A stretch of DNA of 33,809 nt from positions 1 through 33,809 of the forward strand of contig JAFQXD010000071.1 in the NCBI GenBank assembly GCA_017407115.1. The letters run 5' to 3'. Below the pieces are notes generated by a model that was given only the letters and a program-made list of their open reading frames with translations, was not told where the DNA came from and searched no databases. Of this stretch, positions 18,945 through 27,263 are shown one piece after another. Numbering within the stretch: the stretch's first letter is position 1; every line of letters starts with the position of its first letter. Made by a program: the position numbers and the translations under genes. The DNA comes from Methanobrevibacter sp. (GTDB lineage: Archaea; Methanobacteriota; Methanobacteria; Methanobacteriales; Methanobacteriaceae).

Positions 18945-18971
18945 TTCCTTCTCTTTTTCTTTTTTTTTAAA
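18933..18971 (+). terminator. fwd operon terminator
   Basis: AGGAATT (18933-18939), loop TAT, AATTCCT (18943-18949), then a pyrimidine tract ending in a T-run (18950-18968). The fwdC stop codon TAA (18942-18944) is at the loop and the start of the second arm. Confidence 0.75.
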
Positions 18972-18986
18972 ATTGTAGGCGATATT

Positions 18987-19277
18987 ATGGTGAAAGAAGT
19001 TGAAATGACCTTTGAAGAAACAGTGGAATATGTAAGAAACAAGGTTTATGTTGGAGATGTTTTTGAAATTTCTTACAATCGTATTTTTGCTCCTGGAGAA
19101 GTGTTAGGAATCACTGAAGAAGATGACGTGACTGGTGAAGGTCTTCGGGTCGGTTTGCAATTGACCGGTGAAATTTTAAATCAGGCTGTCGAAGTTGATT
19201 TGCACGAAATAGGCGATGATTTATTGGAAATTCGTCATATTCACGATGATGATGAAATAATCATCGAAGTTTTATAA
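18987..19277 (+). CDS. DUF2097-like small acidic protein, copy 1
   Basis: 96 residues, strongly acidic, no membrane segment or signal peptide. I recall this sequence type as DUF2097, a methanogen family without known function. It shares a layout with the next gene: an opening KEVEMTFEETVEYVRNKV, a core EISYNRIFAPGEVL, and an acidic tail ending in HIHDDDEIIIEVL. The EISY-RIFA-GEVL block suggests a small beta-rich domain. It lies 42 bp after fwdC, but the fwd terminator falls between, so co-transcription is not assured. TAGGCGAT precedes the ATG. Confidence 0.75.
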   Translation: MVKEVEMTFEETVEYVRNKVYVGDVFEISYNRIFAPGEVLGITEEDDVTGEGLRVGLQLTGEILNQAVEVDLHEIGDDLLEIRHIHDDDEIIIEVL

Positions 19278-19354
19278 TTCTCTTTTTTATTTATTCATTT
19301 TTTATTTTGGTTCTGCATCGAAAAATTATTTTGTTCGGCAATATACAAACAAAC

Positions 19355-19365
19355 TTTTATATAAT
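19355..19365 (+). promoter_or_regulatory. TATA box of the second DUF2097-like gene
   Basis: TTTTATATAAT preceded by AAAC, about 37 bp before the start codon; this suggests the second copy has its own promoter and a short leader. Confidence 0.5.
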
Positions 19366-19401
19366 GAGTGTCATATTATATCTTATAGTGAGTTGATTGG
19401 C

Positions 19402-19692
19402 ATGAAAGAAGTAGAATTAACCACACAGGATGCTGTAAATTACTTGAAAGAAAATGTTAAAATGCATGATAGGATTGAGATTTCCTATGATAGGATTTTT
19501 GCAGAAGGTGAAGTTTTAAACGTTGATTTTTCCGAGTATTTTGGAAAACCGGGATTTAAAATCTTAGTGTCTCTTGATGAGAGTGATTTGGGAGCAGTTA
19601 TTGAAATTGACGTATATGAAGTAGAAGAAGATATAATAGAATTTATCCATTATCCTAAAGATGGTGAAGAAGTGGAAGTTACAGTAGTGTAA
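19402..19692 (+). CDS. DUF2097-like small acidic protein, copy 2
   Basis: Paralogue of the preceding gene, also exactly 96 residues when the ATG at 19402 is used, which supports that start over the in-frame TTG at 19393. Shared pattern: KEVELTTQDAVNYLKENVKM at the start, then EISYDRIFAEGEVL, then VIEIDVYEVEEDIIEFIHYP. Function unknown. It converges with nrpR, with no base between the stop codons (19692 and 19693). Confidence 0.75.
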   Translation: MKEVELTTQDAVNYLKENVKMHDRIEISYDRIFAEGEVLNVDFSEYFGKPGFKILVSLDESDLGAVIEIDVYEVEEDIIEFIHYPKDGEEVEVTVV

Positions 19693-19694
19693 CT
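19677..19694. terminator. Hairpin between convergent DUF2097 copy 2 and nrpR
   Basis: AGTTACA (19677-19683), loop GTAG, TGTAACT (19688-19694): a perfect 7-bp stem that contains the TAA of the small gene and reaches the nrpR stop. T-tracts are poor on both sides, so terminator activity is uncertain. Confidence 0.45.
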
Positions 19695-21375
19695 ATAATC
19701 TGTCCATTTCTTCAAATGGAATTAATTTTTCGATAGCTTTGACTTCGATATCTATTCCCTTTTCTTTTATTGCACCGATGGTGTTAAGTCCTCCACCGGC
19801 CACCACACCGAAGTTATAGTTATCTGCCTTTGCATTGTATGTCACTTCTCTTGGTTTTCCTATTTTATATATTGAAAATCCTGTATTTTTTAGGATATCG
19901 AGAAGATGGACAGCATAATCACGGGCAATGTATGGAATTTCCTTAAAACTGGCCAATATCTTTTTTGTTCCGATATTTGCTGATATGGAAGTCATGTTTT
20001 TTGATATGAATATCTTATGAGGGTCTATTGTTGTACCACTGTATGATATCAGGTCAATGAATAATGGGGGTTCTGTAAGTTCAAGCAATCCTCCATAAAT
20101 CGGATTGCACATTATTCCGTTGTTTATTAAAAGCCCGTCAATACTTAAACTGCATATTGTAGCTATTCCTACCTTGTTTTCATCTGTAGGATGATCTAAA
20201 ATCTTGTAGTATGGATTGATGTATTTCGGATTTGAATTAAATGTGTTCTCCATGATGGTCATTGCATCATCCAGTTTGGCCTTGTCGATATAGGAAACAT
20301 TTGCTATTATGTCTCCTTTTCTTTTTTCCACATCAAAATTGACCTGCTGGATTAGATTCCATGATTTTGAAAGTAAAAATGGTATTTTTGGGGTGACTAT
20401 ATTTCCCCTAGGCTTCAATGTAGGGTTAATTGTTGTCACGATTGGGGATAGTGTATTGAAATCTCTGATTTCTTCAGCTATCTTGATGTCGATTTCCTCT
20501 CCCAATTCCTTGATTGCACAAAATGGAGTAATTCCTCCGACAAGAGCTATTCCAACCATTCCATCGGGTACAGGTATTCCTAGAATGTCTTCTCCCTCTT
20601 GGGAAATGTCGATTAAACCGCCAATTCCGATGTCGTTTAATTTTTTGAACAGTTCTATTGTTTTTGTCCTGCCTATTCCCGGTATGAGTCTGAAGTTTGC
20701 AGGAATTGTTCCGCTACCCTTGGTAATGACGTCCAGAACTGAGGTTCTGTTGCTGTCTGAGAATGCATCAAGGGGTGTAATGGATGTCTTTTTGTAGGAT
20801 ATCAGTTCCGTAAAGGTTGTAGGTTGGAAATGTTCAATTTCAAGCAGCCCTCCATATATCGGTTGGGAAGGTATTCCCTCATTTAGAAGTATCCCGTCGA
20901 TTGTTGTTCCGCATAATGTGGTCACTTCAATTTCATCCTTGTTTCTGACTCTGTTTAAATTAACGTAAGGACTTACAGAAAGACCACTTTCAAAAATTTC
21001 TTTCAGTATTTCAACCGATTCTTCATTATAAACAGTTGATGTATTGACTACTACTTTCCCGCTTTGTGTCATATAGTTGAAGTCAGTCAAATAAATCATT
21101 TCTTCAAATTTTGAATGAATGAAATCAACCTGGTCGTAAATCAGTCCTTTTTCTAATTTTTCACGACCCAGCTCAGTAATCTGTCTTCCGGAATATCCCA
21201 TCCTTTCGGTATATCCTTTTTTGTCCAATATCTGCATATGGTATCTGACTGCACGTTCGCCCAGATTGTAGCCCTTGTTTTTCAGTTCATCTGCTATCAG
21301 TTTGGAGCCTGTAGGCTTATCCTGTGCATTCAATATTCTTAAAATTTCCATCATACGGTGTTCGGATTCTGACAT
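19693..21375 (-). CDS. nrpR: Nitrogen regulator NrpR
   Basis: Repressor of nitrogen-assimilation genes in methanogens; 2-oxoglutarate releases it from GGAA-N6-TTCC operators (known for Methanococcus maripaludis). 560 residues: an N-terminal winged helix-turn-helix (about 1-75; GSKLIADELKNKGYNLGERA) and two tandem NrpR (DUF128) effector domains, seen as an internal duplication of TTIDGILLNEGIPSQPIYGG and SIDGLLINNGIMCNPIYGG. The full three-part plan matches the single-chain NrpR of Methanobacteria. The ATG at 21375 lies seven bases after GAGG; a TTG at 21381 is less likely. It follows glnA by 72 bp on the same strand, so the repressor sits next to its own target. Confidence 0.92.
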   Translation of the reverse strand: MSESEHRMMEILRILNAQDKPTGSKLIADELKNKGYNLGERAVRYHMQILDKKGYTERMGYSGRQITELGREKLEKGLIYDQVDFIHSKFEEMIYLTDFNYMTQSGKVVVNTSTVYNEESVEILKEIFESGLSVSPYVNLNRVRNKDEIEVTTLCGTTIDGILLNEGIPSQPIYGGLLEIEHFQPTTFTELISYKKTSITPLDAFSDSNRTSVLDVITKGSGTIPANFRLIPGIGRTKTIELFKKLNDIGIGGLIDISQEGEDILGIPVPDGMVGIALVGGITPFCAIKELGEEIDIKIAEEIRDFNTLSPIVTTINPTLKPRGNIVTPKIPFLLSKSWNLIQQVNFDVEKRKGDIIANVSYIDKAKLDDAMTIMENTFNSNPKYINPYYKILDHPTDENKVGIATICSLSIDGLLINNGIMCNPIYGGLLELTEPPLFIDLISYSGTTIDPHKIFISKNMTSISANIGTKKILASFKEIPYIARDYAVHLLDILKNTGFSIYKIGKPREVTYNAKADNYNFGVVAGGGLNTIGAIKEKGIDIEVKAIEKLIPFEEMDRL

Positions 21376-21435
21376 AAACAAGCCTCAATTCCAAATTTAA
21401 CTATAATCCTATCATTAAATTTAAAATAAAAAATT

Positions 21436-21463
21436 AATATTTAGATTTAGATATCTAAATATT
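21436..21463 (-). terminator. glnA terminator hairpin
   Basis: Perfect 11-bp arms, AATATTTAGAT (21436-21446) and ATCTAAATATT (21453-21463), with a 6-nt loop that holds the glnA stop codon (21447-21449). On the minus strand a TTAATTTTTTATTTT tract follows. It may be only partial, because nrpR lies just downstream. Confidence 0.65.
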
Positions 21464-22802
21464 TTCTTTGTTCGTATCCAAATACTTGAACACGGTATTC
21501 GTCCCATTCTTGATATTTGAGCTCCAAGAATTTGGTACTGATGTGGTCGCCTAAAGCATTCAATATTAATGGGTCTTCTTCAAGGGAATGGTATGCTTCC
21601 CATAAGCTTGTAGGCAAAACTTTGATTCCCAATGCTTCCCTTTCCTCTTCACTCATGCTGTAGATGTCTGCTTCAATAGGTTCTCCAGGATCGATTTTGT
21701 TTTGGATACCGTCAATACCTGCTTCAAGCATTACTGCAAATGCAAGGTATGGGTTACATGCAGGGTCAGGTGACCTGTATTCGATACGTGTAGCTTTTCC
21801 ACGAGCTGCAGGAACTCTGATTAAAGCTGACCTGTTTTTAAGACCATATGCTCTGTATACTGGAGCTTCATAACCTGGAACTAAACGTTTGTATGAGTTC
21901 ACAATTGGATTGGTGATTGCAGTTATTGCGGGAGCATGTTTTAAAAGCCCTCCCATAAAGTGGAGCGCATCTTTTGAAAGACCGGTTTCTGAATCAGGAT
22001 CTGAGAACAGGTTTCTGTCTCCTTTGAATACGGACTGGTGACAGTGCATACCACTACCGTTGACTCCAAAGAACGGTTTTGGCATGAATGTTACTCTGTA
22101 ATCCAACTGATCGAAAGTTGCCATATTATCTACAATAGCTTTAATAGCTTGTTTGAATGTTATTACTGCGTCTGCAGTCTTAAGAGCATCTTTAAATTTG
22201 AATGCGATTTCGTTTTGACCTGGAGCTACTTCGTGGTGGGAAGCTTCAACTTCAAAGTCAAGTTCTTCAAGGTTTAAGGTCAGTTCTCTTCTGAAATCAG
22301 GACCTTTGTCCAACGGTTCCACATCAAAGTATCCTGCTTCATCGTATGGCAGGGGATATCCGTTTTCGTCTATGTCCACGATAAAGAATTCAGGTTCAGG
22401 ACCGATATTGTACTGCAATCCCATTTTTGCGATTTTTGCAAGGGATTTTTTAAGAACGCTTCTTGGGTCTCCAACGAAAGGTTCATGCTCAGGAGTCCAT
22501 ACGTCACAGATGAATCTGCATACTGCTGATTCTTCAGGTCTCCAGGATAATCTTGAGTAGGTGTTTATATCAGGTTTTAAAACAAGGTCACTTTCGTTGA
22601 TTCCGACAAATCCTGCAATTGATGATCCGTCAAAGAGCATTCCTTCACAAAATAACTCTTCCATATCTTCTTTATTGAATGGAATGACAATGTTTTTTAC
22701 AGTTCCGTTAATGTCAACAAATTGCAAACGAATAAACTTGATATTGTCCTCTACCATCTGTTCAATTACTTTTTCCATTTTTTCTTCATTAATATCGCTC
22801 AT
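21447..22802 (-). CDS. glnA: Glutamine synthetase, type I
   Basis: Makes glutamine from glutamate and ammonia with ATP; main ammonia-assimilating enzyme. 451 residues from the ATG at 22802 (GGAG ten bases upstream; an in-frame TTG at 22811 is too close to that site). Blocks: [11 protein letters not shown] near the N terminus, [32 protein letters not shown] (ammonia and metal site), [13 protein letters not shown] and the catalytic-loop and C-terminal [18 protein letters not shown]. No adenylylation-loop signature (bacterial NLYDLPP tyrosine) is visible, fitting the GSI-alpha type. The promoter carries two NrpR sites. Confidence 0.97.
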   Translation of the reverse strand: MSDINEEKMEKVIEQMVEDNIKFIRLQFVDINGTVKNIVIPFNKEDMEELFCEGMLFDGSSIAGFVGINESDLVLKPDINTYSRLSWRPEESAVCRFICDVWTPEHEPFVGDPRSVLKKSLAKIAKMGLQYNIGPEPEFFIVDIDENGYPLPYDEAGYFDVEPLDKGPDFRRELTLNLEELDFEVEASHHEVAPGQNEIAFKFKDALKTADAVITFKQAIKAIVDNMATFDQLDYRVTFMPKPFFGVNGSGMHCHQSVFKGDRNLFSDPDSETGLSKDALHFMGGLLKHAPAITAITNPIVNSYKRLVPGYEAPVYRAYGLKNRSALIRVPAARGKATRIEYRSPDPACNPYLAFAVMLEAGIDGIQNKIDPGEPIEADIYSMSEEEREALGIKVLPTSLWEAYHSLEEDPLILNALGDHISTKFLELKYQEWDEYRVQVFGYEQRKYLDI

Positions 22803-22850
22803 ATAATTCAAGCTCCAATTTTATGATAATATTGAGTTTAAAAAATAGTC

Positions 22851-22864
22851 GGAATATATATTCC
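22851..22864. promoter_or_regulatory. NrpR operator 1 of glnA
   Basis: GGAATATATATTCC, an exact match to the known NrpR consensus GGAA-N6-TTCC and fully palindromic. It lies just downstream of the expected glnA start site. Confidence 0.85.
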
Positions 22865-22870
22865 TACCTT

Positions 22871-22884
22871 GGAAATATATCTCC
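22871..22884. promoter_or_regulatory. NrpR operator 2 of glnA
   Basis: GGAAATATATCTCC, one base away from GGAA-N6-TTCC. Its centre is 20 bp from operator 1, about two helical turns, the arrangement expected for cooperative binding on one DNA face. Confidence 0.65.
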
Positions 22885-22893
22885 TTATCATTG

Positions 22894-22909
22894 TATATAA
22901 AGGTTTTGA
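22894..22909 (-). promoter_or_regulatory. glnA promoter (BRE and TATA box)
   Basis: On the minus strand CAAAACCTTTATATA: a purine-containing BRE-like stretch followed by TATA (22894-22901). Transcription should start near 22870, within the operator pair, so NrpR would block initiation. Confidence 0.65.
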
Positions 22910-23060
22910 AAAAAATAGTAATTATTAGGTTTTATATGGATTTTCATAGGTTAATGTCTATTATTTATTTATTTTAATGGATATGCTCCTATCAATTTTA
23001 ATAATTTCTACTATTTTGTTTAAACAAGAATAAAAATAAAGGAAAAAGTTGACTTATTGT
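22910..23060. other. Intergenic region between glnA promoter and the ThiF-like gene
   Basis: About 150 bp of A+T-rich DNA. A weak AGGAAA/TTTCCT pair (23040-23045 and 23066-23071) with a 20-nt loop straddles the end of the ThiF-like gene. Nothing else is recognised. Confidence 0.3.
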
Positions 23061-23801
23061 TTAGATTTCCTCGATTGAAAATGATGCAAGGTCCAGCAAA
23101 TCAAAAGTCAATATTTTTGGGGCAACTGTCACTTTGCCGATTCCGGTTATGATTTTATAGGCTTCCATAGCCTGCATACAGCTTACCATATTGGGTACAG
23201 GTCCAATAACTGGCGGTGCACCTGAAGTAACGTTTTTAAGTTCGTTTAAAACATCATCAGTGAGGTCCTTACCGCAGGAGGGAAGGGCGAACATTTCCTC
23301 ATAGCTTTTGGTATTCGCCAGAAATACTGAAATCTGGCCCAATGTTCCATGGACTGCTCCATGTACAAATGGGATTTTTGCCTCATTTGCAAATCTTGAC
23401 ACTATTACTCTTGTCAGGACATTGTCAAGAGCATCAATAACCAGATTTGAATCTCCGATAATTTTTTTAACGTTATTTTCATCCACATGTTCGCTGAATC
23501 GGGTTATTTTAACGTAAGGGTTTATGGATTTGACCTTTTTGGCTGCAACTTCACTTTTGTCCTTTCCGATGGTATCCACACTTGACAATGCTTGGCGGTT
23601 GAGGTTTGTATAGTCAAAGATGTCCTCGTCAACCAGTCTGATTTCACCGACGCCCATCCTTGCAAGCATTTCAATGGTCTGGCCTCCGATTCCTCCGCAG
23701 CCGATTACTGTGACTGTTGCATTTTTGAATTTTTCCTGCTCTTCTTTTGTCACCAAAGGCATTTGGCGGGTTATGATTTCCCAGTATCTATCATCTGGCA
23801 T
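23061..23801 (-). CDS. ThiF/MoeB/HesA family adenylyltransferase
   Basis: E1-like enzyme, 246 residues, expected to activate the C terminus of a ubiquitin-like sulfur carrier (ThiS, MoaD or SAMP) with ATP. The nucleotide site is GCGGIGGQTIEMLARMGVG (about 34-52), followed by the catalytic DEDIFDYTNLNRQ and then NLVIDALDN. The zinc-binding cysteine pairs of MoeB are not present; one cysteine in LPSCGKDL might replace the usual thioester cysteine. The sequence cannot decide between molybdopterin, thiamine and tRNA sulfur pathways; both thiC and moaA are nearby. An AGGTGA site precedes the ATG, and the aldo/keto reductase ends 8 bp upstream, so the two form an operon. Confidence 0.85.
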   Translation of the reverse strand: MPDDRYWEIITRQMPLVTKEEQEKFKNATVTVIGCGGIGGQTIEMLARMGVGEIRLVDEDIFDYTNLNRQALSSVDTIGKDKSEVAAKKVKSINPYVKITRFSEHVDENNVKKIIGDSNLVIDALDNVLTRVIVSRFANEAKIPFVHGAVHGTLGQISVFLANTKSYEEMFALPSCGKDLTDDVLNELKNVTSGAPPVIGPVPNMVSCMQAMEAYKIITGIGKVTVAPKILTFDLLDLASFSIEEI

Positions 23802-23809
23802 GTTTTCAC

Positions 23810-24976
23810 CTAGAAATGGTCAAATTCGCTTCCGAAGTATTCGTATACTTTCTGAAGCTCTTCAGGAATATTCAACATTTGAGTACAGAACGGCAGACAT
23901 TCCTTGCAGTCTATACAGCTGTCTGCCCTTGAGTCATCATCAATCAGTGTGAAGTACTGCATTGCACTGGCTTTAGGATCATTCAGCATGTTTGCAATGT
24001 TGAACTCTGTCAGACAATTTATGATGTCCACTCCATGAGGGCAAGGCATGCAATATCCGCATCTGGTACAGCGGTTTCCGACAAATCCTCTGTATTCCCT
24101 TGAGACTTCTCTGATTATTTCCGCATCATAATCGCTGATTTCATCGATTTTTGAAGCTATTTCAACATTTTCCTTAACCTGTTCGAGGCTTGTCATTCCG
24201 CTAAGGACACAATCAACATCATCCCTGTTCCATAAGTACTGCAAAGCCCATTCAACAGGTGTCCTTTTGACTTCGGCCATGTCCCAAATTTTTTGCACTG
24301 ATTCTGGAATGTTGTTGACAAGTCTGCCTCCCCTTAGAGGTTCCATAATCATGCTTCCAATATTTACGTCCTTGAGATAGTCAAGACCCATGATACCTGA
24401 CTGATAGTATTCATCAAAGTAGTTCATTTGAGTTAGGACCACTTCCCATTTAGGATATTCGTCGATGATTTCGATAAGATAATCCACTTCAAGGTGTGAT
24501 GAGAATCCGACATGCTTGACTGCACCTGAGCTTAGGCAGTCATCCAGAAAGTCCAGAACATCAAAGTTTTTAACCTTTTCCCAGTCTGGAACGGTAAGTG
24601 AATGAAGCAGATAAATGTCTATATAATCGGTCTGGAGCTTTTCGAGCTGTTCGTCAAGATACATCTGAAAGTCGCCTTTGCTTTCAATTGCCCATGAAGG
24701 TGATTTTGTTGATAAAAATACTTCATCCCTATAGCTGTTTTCAGCCAAAAATTCGCCGACAAAACGTTCACTGTTTCCGCTGCCTTCCAAGGTTTTGCTG
24801 TGGTATGGATATGCAGTATCGATAAGGTTTATTCCGTTTTCAATTCCATATTCGAGCATTTTTGATGCTTCGGTGGTGTTAATTTCATCATTTGCATCAA
24901 TTGTTGGAAGTCTCATTGTTCCAAAACCGAGTCTTGAAACCTTCAGTCCGGTTTTTCCAAGTTCATTATATAACAT
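23810..24976 (-). CDS. Aldo/keto reductase with C-terminal [4Fe-4S] domain
   Basis: 388 residues. Residues 1-280 are an aldo/keto reductase barrel: LGKTGLKVSRLGFGTMRLP at the start, catalytic-type NLIDTAYPYH (Asp and Tyr), STKSPSW (Lys) and DIYLLHS (His). The C-terminal 100 residues hold ferredoxin-like cysteines, CTRCGYCMPCPHGVDI and CIDCKECLPFC. Such fused reductases are common in anaerobes; physiological substrate and electron donor are unknown. First gene of a two-gene operon with the ThiF-like protein. Confidence 0.9.
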   Translation of the reverse strand: MLYNELGKTGLKVSRLGFGTMRLPTIDANDEINTTEASKMLEYGIENGINLIDTAYPYHSKTLEGSGNSERFVGEFLAENSYRDEVFLSTKSPSWAIESKGDFQMYLDEQLEKLQTDYIDIYLLHSLTVPDWEKVKNFDVLDFLDDCLSSGAVKHVGFSSHLEVDYLIEIIDEYPKWEVVLTQMNYFDEYYQSGIMGLDYLKDVNIGSMIMEPLRGGRLVNNIPESVQKIWDMAEVKRTPVEWALQYLWNRDDVDCVLSGMTSLEQVKENVEIASKIDEISDYDAEIIREVSREYRGFVGNRCTRCGYCMPCPHGVDIINCLTEFNIANMLNDPKASAMQYFTLIDDDSRADSCIDCKECLPFCTQMLNIPEELQKVYEYFGSEFDHF

Positions 24977-25090
24977 TTCAAATCCTCAATAACTTAACAT
25001 GAATATATTATTGATGAAACTATAAAATTGTTATGTCTGAAAAAAATTTTTTAAAAATAGTAGTTAGATGGAAATTCCTGGGATATAGGA

Positions 25091-25200
25091 TGCCGGGGGC
25101 GGGATTCGAACCCGCGATCTCACGGTATCCCAGGAATAAGTCAGAGCACTGCTTTATTACCCTATGAGCCGTGCGCTCTAACCAGCTGAGCCACCCCGGC
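25091..25200 (-). tRNA. tRNA-Met (CAU), elongator type, with 36-nt intron
   Basis: On the minus strand a full cloverleaf forms once an intron is removed: acceptor GCCGGGG/CCCCGGC, D-arm GCUC/GAGC, anticodon stem CACGG/CCGUG, and T-arm GCGGG-UUCGAAU-CCCGC. The loop is C-U-CAU-A, anticodon at 25164-25166. The intron (25127-25162) sits after position 37, the canonical archaeal site, and could form a bulge-helix-bulge with its ends. Exons total 74 nt; CCA is not encoded. The acceptor starts with a G-C pair like elongator rather than initiator tRNA; an Ile2 tRNA (lysidine/agmatidine CAU) cannot be fully excluded. Confidence 0.92.
25127..25162 (-). other. tRNA intron, canonical 37/38 position
   Basis: 36-nt insertion between the base after the anticodon (25163) and the last loop base (25126). 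GGG at its 5' end and CCTGGGAT near its 3' end allow pairing with exon bases. Archaeal splicing endonuclease would remove it. Confidence 0.8.
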
Positions 25201-25336
25201 ATCTAACAAATATATTTATTTTTATCATTACATTTAAAGTTTTTGTTTTTTTAACTTTTTTGGCTGTTTTTTCAAAATATTTAATAACTTTTAATTTCAT
25301 AATTATATTATTGACAATTATAATGCTGATGATATT
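25201..25336. promoter_or_regulatory. Divergent promoters of tRNA-Met and ahcY
   Basis: On the minus strand AAATATATTTG (about 25207-25217) is a suitable tRNA box A. On the plus strand the DNA before ahcY is A+T-rich (TAATTATATTATTG near 25300-25314), giving possible TATA text. No longer repeat seen. Confidence 0.4.
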
Positions 25337-26587
25337 ATGAGTAAAGTTAAAGATATGTCACTTGCACCGGAAGGTGTTCGTAAAATTGAATGGGTTCAAA
25401 AACACATGCCTGTTTTGGAACACATTAAACAAGAGTATTTGGAAACCCAACCTTTCAAAGGAATCACAATCGGGTCCTGTTTGCACTTGGAGCCTAAAAC
25501 CATCAATTTAGGTTTAACCTTGATGGCTGGTGGGGCTGAAGTAGCAATGACCGGATGCAATCCGCTTTCAACCCATGACGATGCGGTTGCAGGTGCGGCA
25601 GACTTAGGTCTGAACGTTTACGGTTGGAGAGAACAAGACGATGAGGAATATTACCAGACAATCAACATGGTTTTGGACCACAAGCCGGACATCATCATCG
25701 ATGACGGCGCAGACATGATTATGGTTTTACACAACGAAAGAAAAGAGTTGTTAAGCCACATCAAAGGAGCATGTGAAGAAACCACAACTGGTGTTCACAG
25801 ATTGCAGGCAATGCATGCTGACGGTGCATTGAAATTCCCAGTAATCGCTGTAAACGATGCATACACCAAATACTTATTCGACAACAGATACGGTACCGGA
25901 CAATCCAGTTTCGATGCAATCATGGGAACAACCAATATGGTAATTGCAGGTAAAACCGTAGTCGTATGCGGATACGGATGGTGCGGTCGTGGACTTGCAC
26001 TCAGAGCAGCAGGTCTCGGTGCTGATGTAATTGTAACAGAAGTTGATCCAATTCGTGCATTGGAAGCAAGAATGGACGGATACCGCGTAATGACAATCAG
26101 AGAAGCAGTAAAACAGGCCGACTTGATTATCACTGTAACAGGTAATGCTGATATTATCTGCGGTGATGACTTCAAATACATGAAAGACGGCTGTATGCTT
26201 GCAAACTCCGGACACTTCAACGTTGAAATCAACCGCCCAGACCTTGAAGCAATTTCAACCGAAGTTAAAGAAGTACGTGAAAGTATTGAAGAGTTCACCA
26301 CCAAAGACGGCAGAAAAATATACCTTTTAGCTGACGGAAGATTAGTGAACTTATCCGCTGCACGTGGACAAGGACACCCTGCAGAAATCATGGACATGAG
26401 TTTTGCCGTACAGGCATTATCTGCAAAACACATTCTCGAAAACGATTTGCCTGTAGGAGTAACCAAAGCACCTGATGAAATCGACTATAATGTCGCTTCA
26501 ATGAAATTGGATGCAATGGGTATTGAAATCGATTCATTAACCGACAGCCAAAAAGCCTACTTGGCAAACTGGCAAGAAGGAACATAG
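25337..26587 (+). CDS. ahcY: Adenosylhomocysteinase / S-inosylhomocysteine hydrolase
   Basis: Cytoplasmic NAD-dependent hydrolase that clears S-adenosylhomocysteine left by methyltransferases. In methanogens the homologue MJ1388 was shown to prefer S-inosylhomocysteine, so that may be the true substrate. 416 residues. Landmarks: HLEPKTINLGLTLMAGGAEV, DDGADMIMVLH, AVNDAYTKYLFDNRYGTGQS (catalytic Asn-Asp and Lys), NAD site VVCGYGWCGRGLA and C-terminal NLSAARGQGHPAEIMDMSF. The ATG at 25337 opens the conserved sequence. A hairpin covers the stop codon. Confidence 0.95.
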   Translation: MSKVKDMSLAPEGVRKIEWVQKHMPVLEHIKQEYLETQPFKGITIGSCLHLEPKTINLGLTLMAGGAEVAMTGCNPLSTHDDAVAGAADLGLNVYGWREQDDEEYYQTINMVLDHKPDIIIDDGADMIMVLHNERKELLSHIKGACEETTTGVHRLQAMHADGALKFPVIAVNDAYTKYLFDNRYGTGQSSFDAIMGTTNMVIAGKTVVVCGYGWCGRGLALRAAGLGADVIVTEVDPIRALEARMDGYRVMTIREAVKQADLIITVTGNADIICGDDFKYMKDGCMLANSGHFNVEINRPDLEAISTEVKEVRESIEEFTTKDGRKIYLLADGRLVNLSAARGQGHPAEIMDMSFAVQALSAKHILENDLPVGVTKAPDEIDYNVASMKLDAMGIEIDSLTDSQKAYLANWQEGT

Positions 26588-26597
26588 TTTTCCTTCT
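26575..26597 (+). terminator. ahcY hairpin with stop codon in the loop
   Basis: Perfect 8-bp arms AGAAGGAA (26575-26582) and TTCCTTCT (26590-26597); the 7-nt loop contains the TAG stop (26585-26587). A weak T-tract (26602-26611) follows, after which the next gene begins immediately, so termination may be incomplete. Confidence 0.5.
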
Positions 26598-26612
26598 AAA
26601 CTTATTTTTTTC

Positions 26613-27263
26613 ATGTCTTATTTTAGATACATTGACAATGGTGAAGGTCCTACCAAACTGTTCATTGGTGGCATTCATGGAAACGAAGGTGTTACCTCTT
26701 TGAGATTCATTGAAAATATCGATGAGAGTGATTTATCGCCAGGACAGTTCTATTTTTATAATTTTGATAAAACTCCGTATATATCTACAATAAAAAAGGA
26801 ATATTACGAATCTCCGATAGGTCAAAAGATTCTTGATTTGATTAAATACTTCGAGCCTGATTTTTACACTGAACTTCACTGCTACAACCTTAAAAACTAC
26901 GATAAGCTGACTTCAATGGAGAGATATAGGAAAACAGGAATTCCTCCATTGATTAAACTCGGAAATCATGTGCTTGTATCTTCAGTTTCTCCATTAATCA
27001 GAATGACTTATTTTTCAACCGAAACGGTATGCAAAACCTTGGAATTTCCATGCCTCGAGAAGCTGACTCCAGAGCTTATTGAAGAGTATGATTTTGATAA
27101 GAAACTGGCCATTGAAACCTATGAGAAATTGCTAAAACTTATTTTGAAATCTCCTTCCAGAAATCATTTTGAGGCTCAGATGTTGATTGATTATGCTCCT
27201 CAAGTTGATTTGGCTATGAAATATGCAGAAAAAGTATTTGGAAAGGATTTCCCGCCTTATTAG
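26613..27263 (+). CDS. DUF2119 family protein, zinc-carboxypeptidase-like
   Basis: 216 residues. The opening FIGGIHGNEGVTSLRF carries the H-x2-E zinc motif (H-G-N-E) of M14 carboxypeptidases and aspartoacylases, and YTELHCYNLKNYDKL supplies a possible third ligand histidine. I recall the family as DUF2119, found in methanogens, with no established substrate; a deacylase or peptidase on a small molecule is the inference. No signal peptide. It starts 25 bp after ahcY with no clear ribosome site, and may be co-transcribed. Confidence 0.75.
   Translation: MSYFRYIDNGEGPTKLFIGGIHGNEGVTSLRFIENIDESDLSPGQFYFYNFDKTPYISTIKKEYYESPIGQKILDLIKYFEPDFYTELHCYNLKNYDKLTSMERYRKTGIPPLIKLGNHVLVSSVSPLIRMTYFSTETVCKTLEFPCLEKLTPELIEEYDFDKKLAIETYEKLLKLILKSPSRNHFEAQMLIDYAPQVDLAMKYAEKVFGKDFPPY

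Noticed and set aside
18934..18948. GGAATTTATAATTCC at the end of fwdC as a third NrpR operator
   Set aside because: The spacer is seven bases, not six, and the site is fully explained as the stem of the fwd operon terminator at the stop codon.
25020..25202. 60-codon reading frame on the minus strand over the tRNA
   Set aside because: It is a by-product of the tRNA sequence and its flank, with no ribosome site or conserved protein text.
25795..26466. 223-codon frame opposite ahcY
   Set aside because: Antisense shadow of a highly conserved gene; no ribosome site and low-complexity composition.
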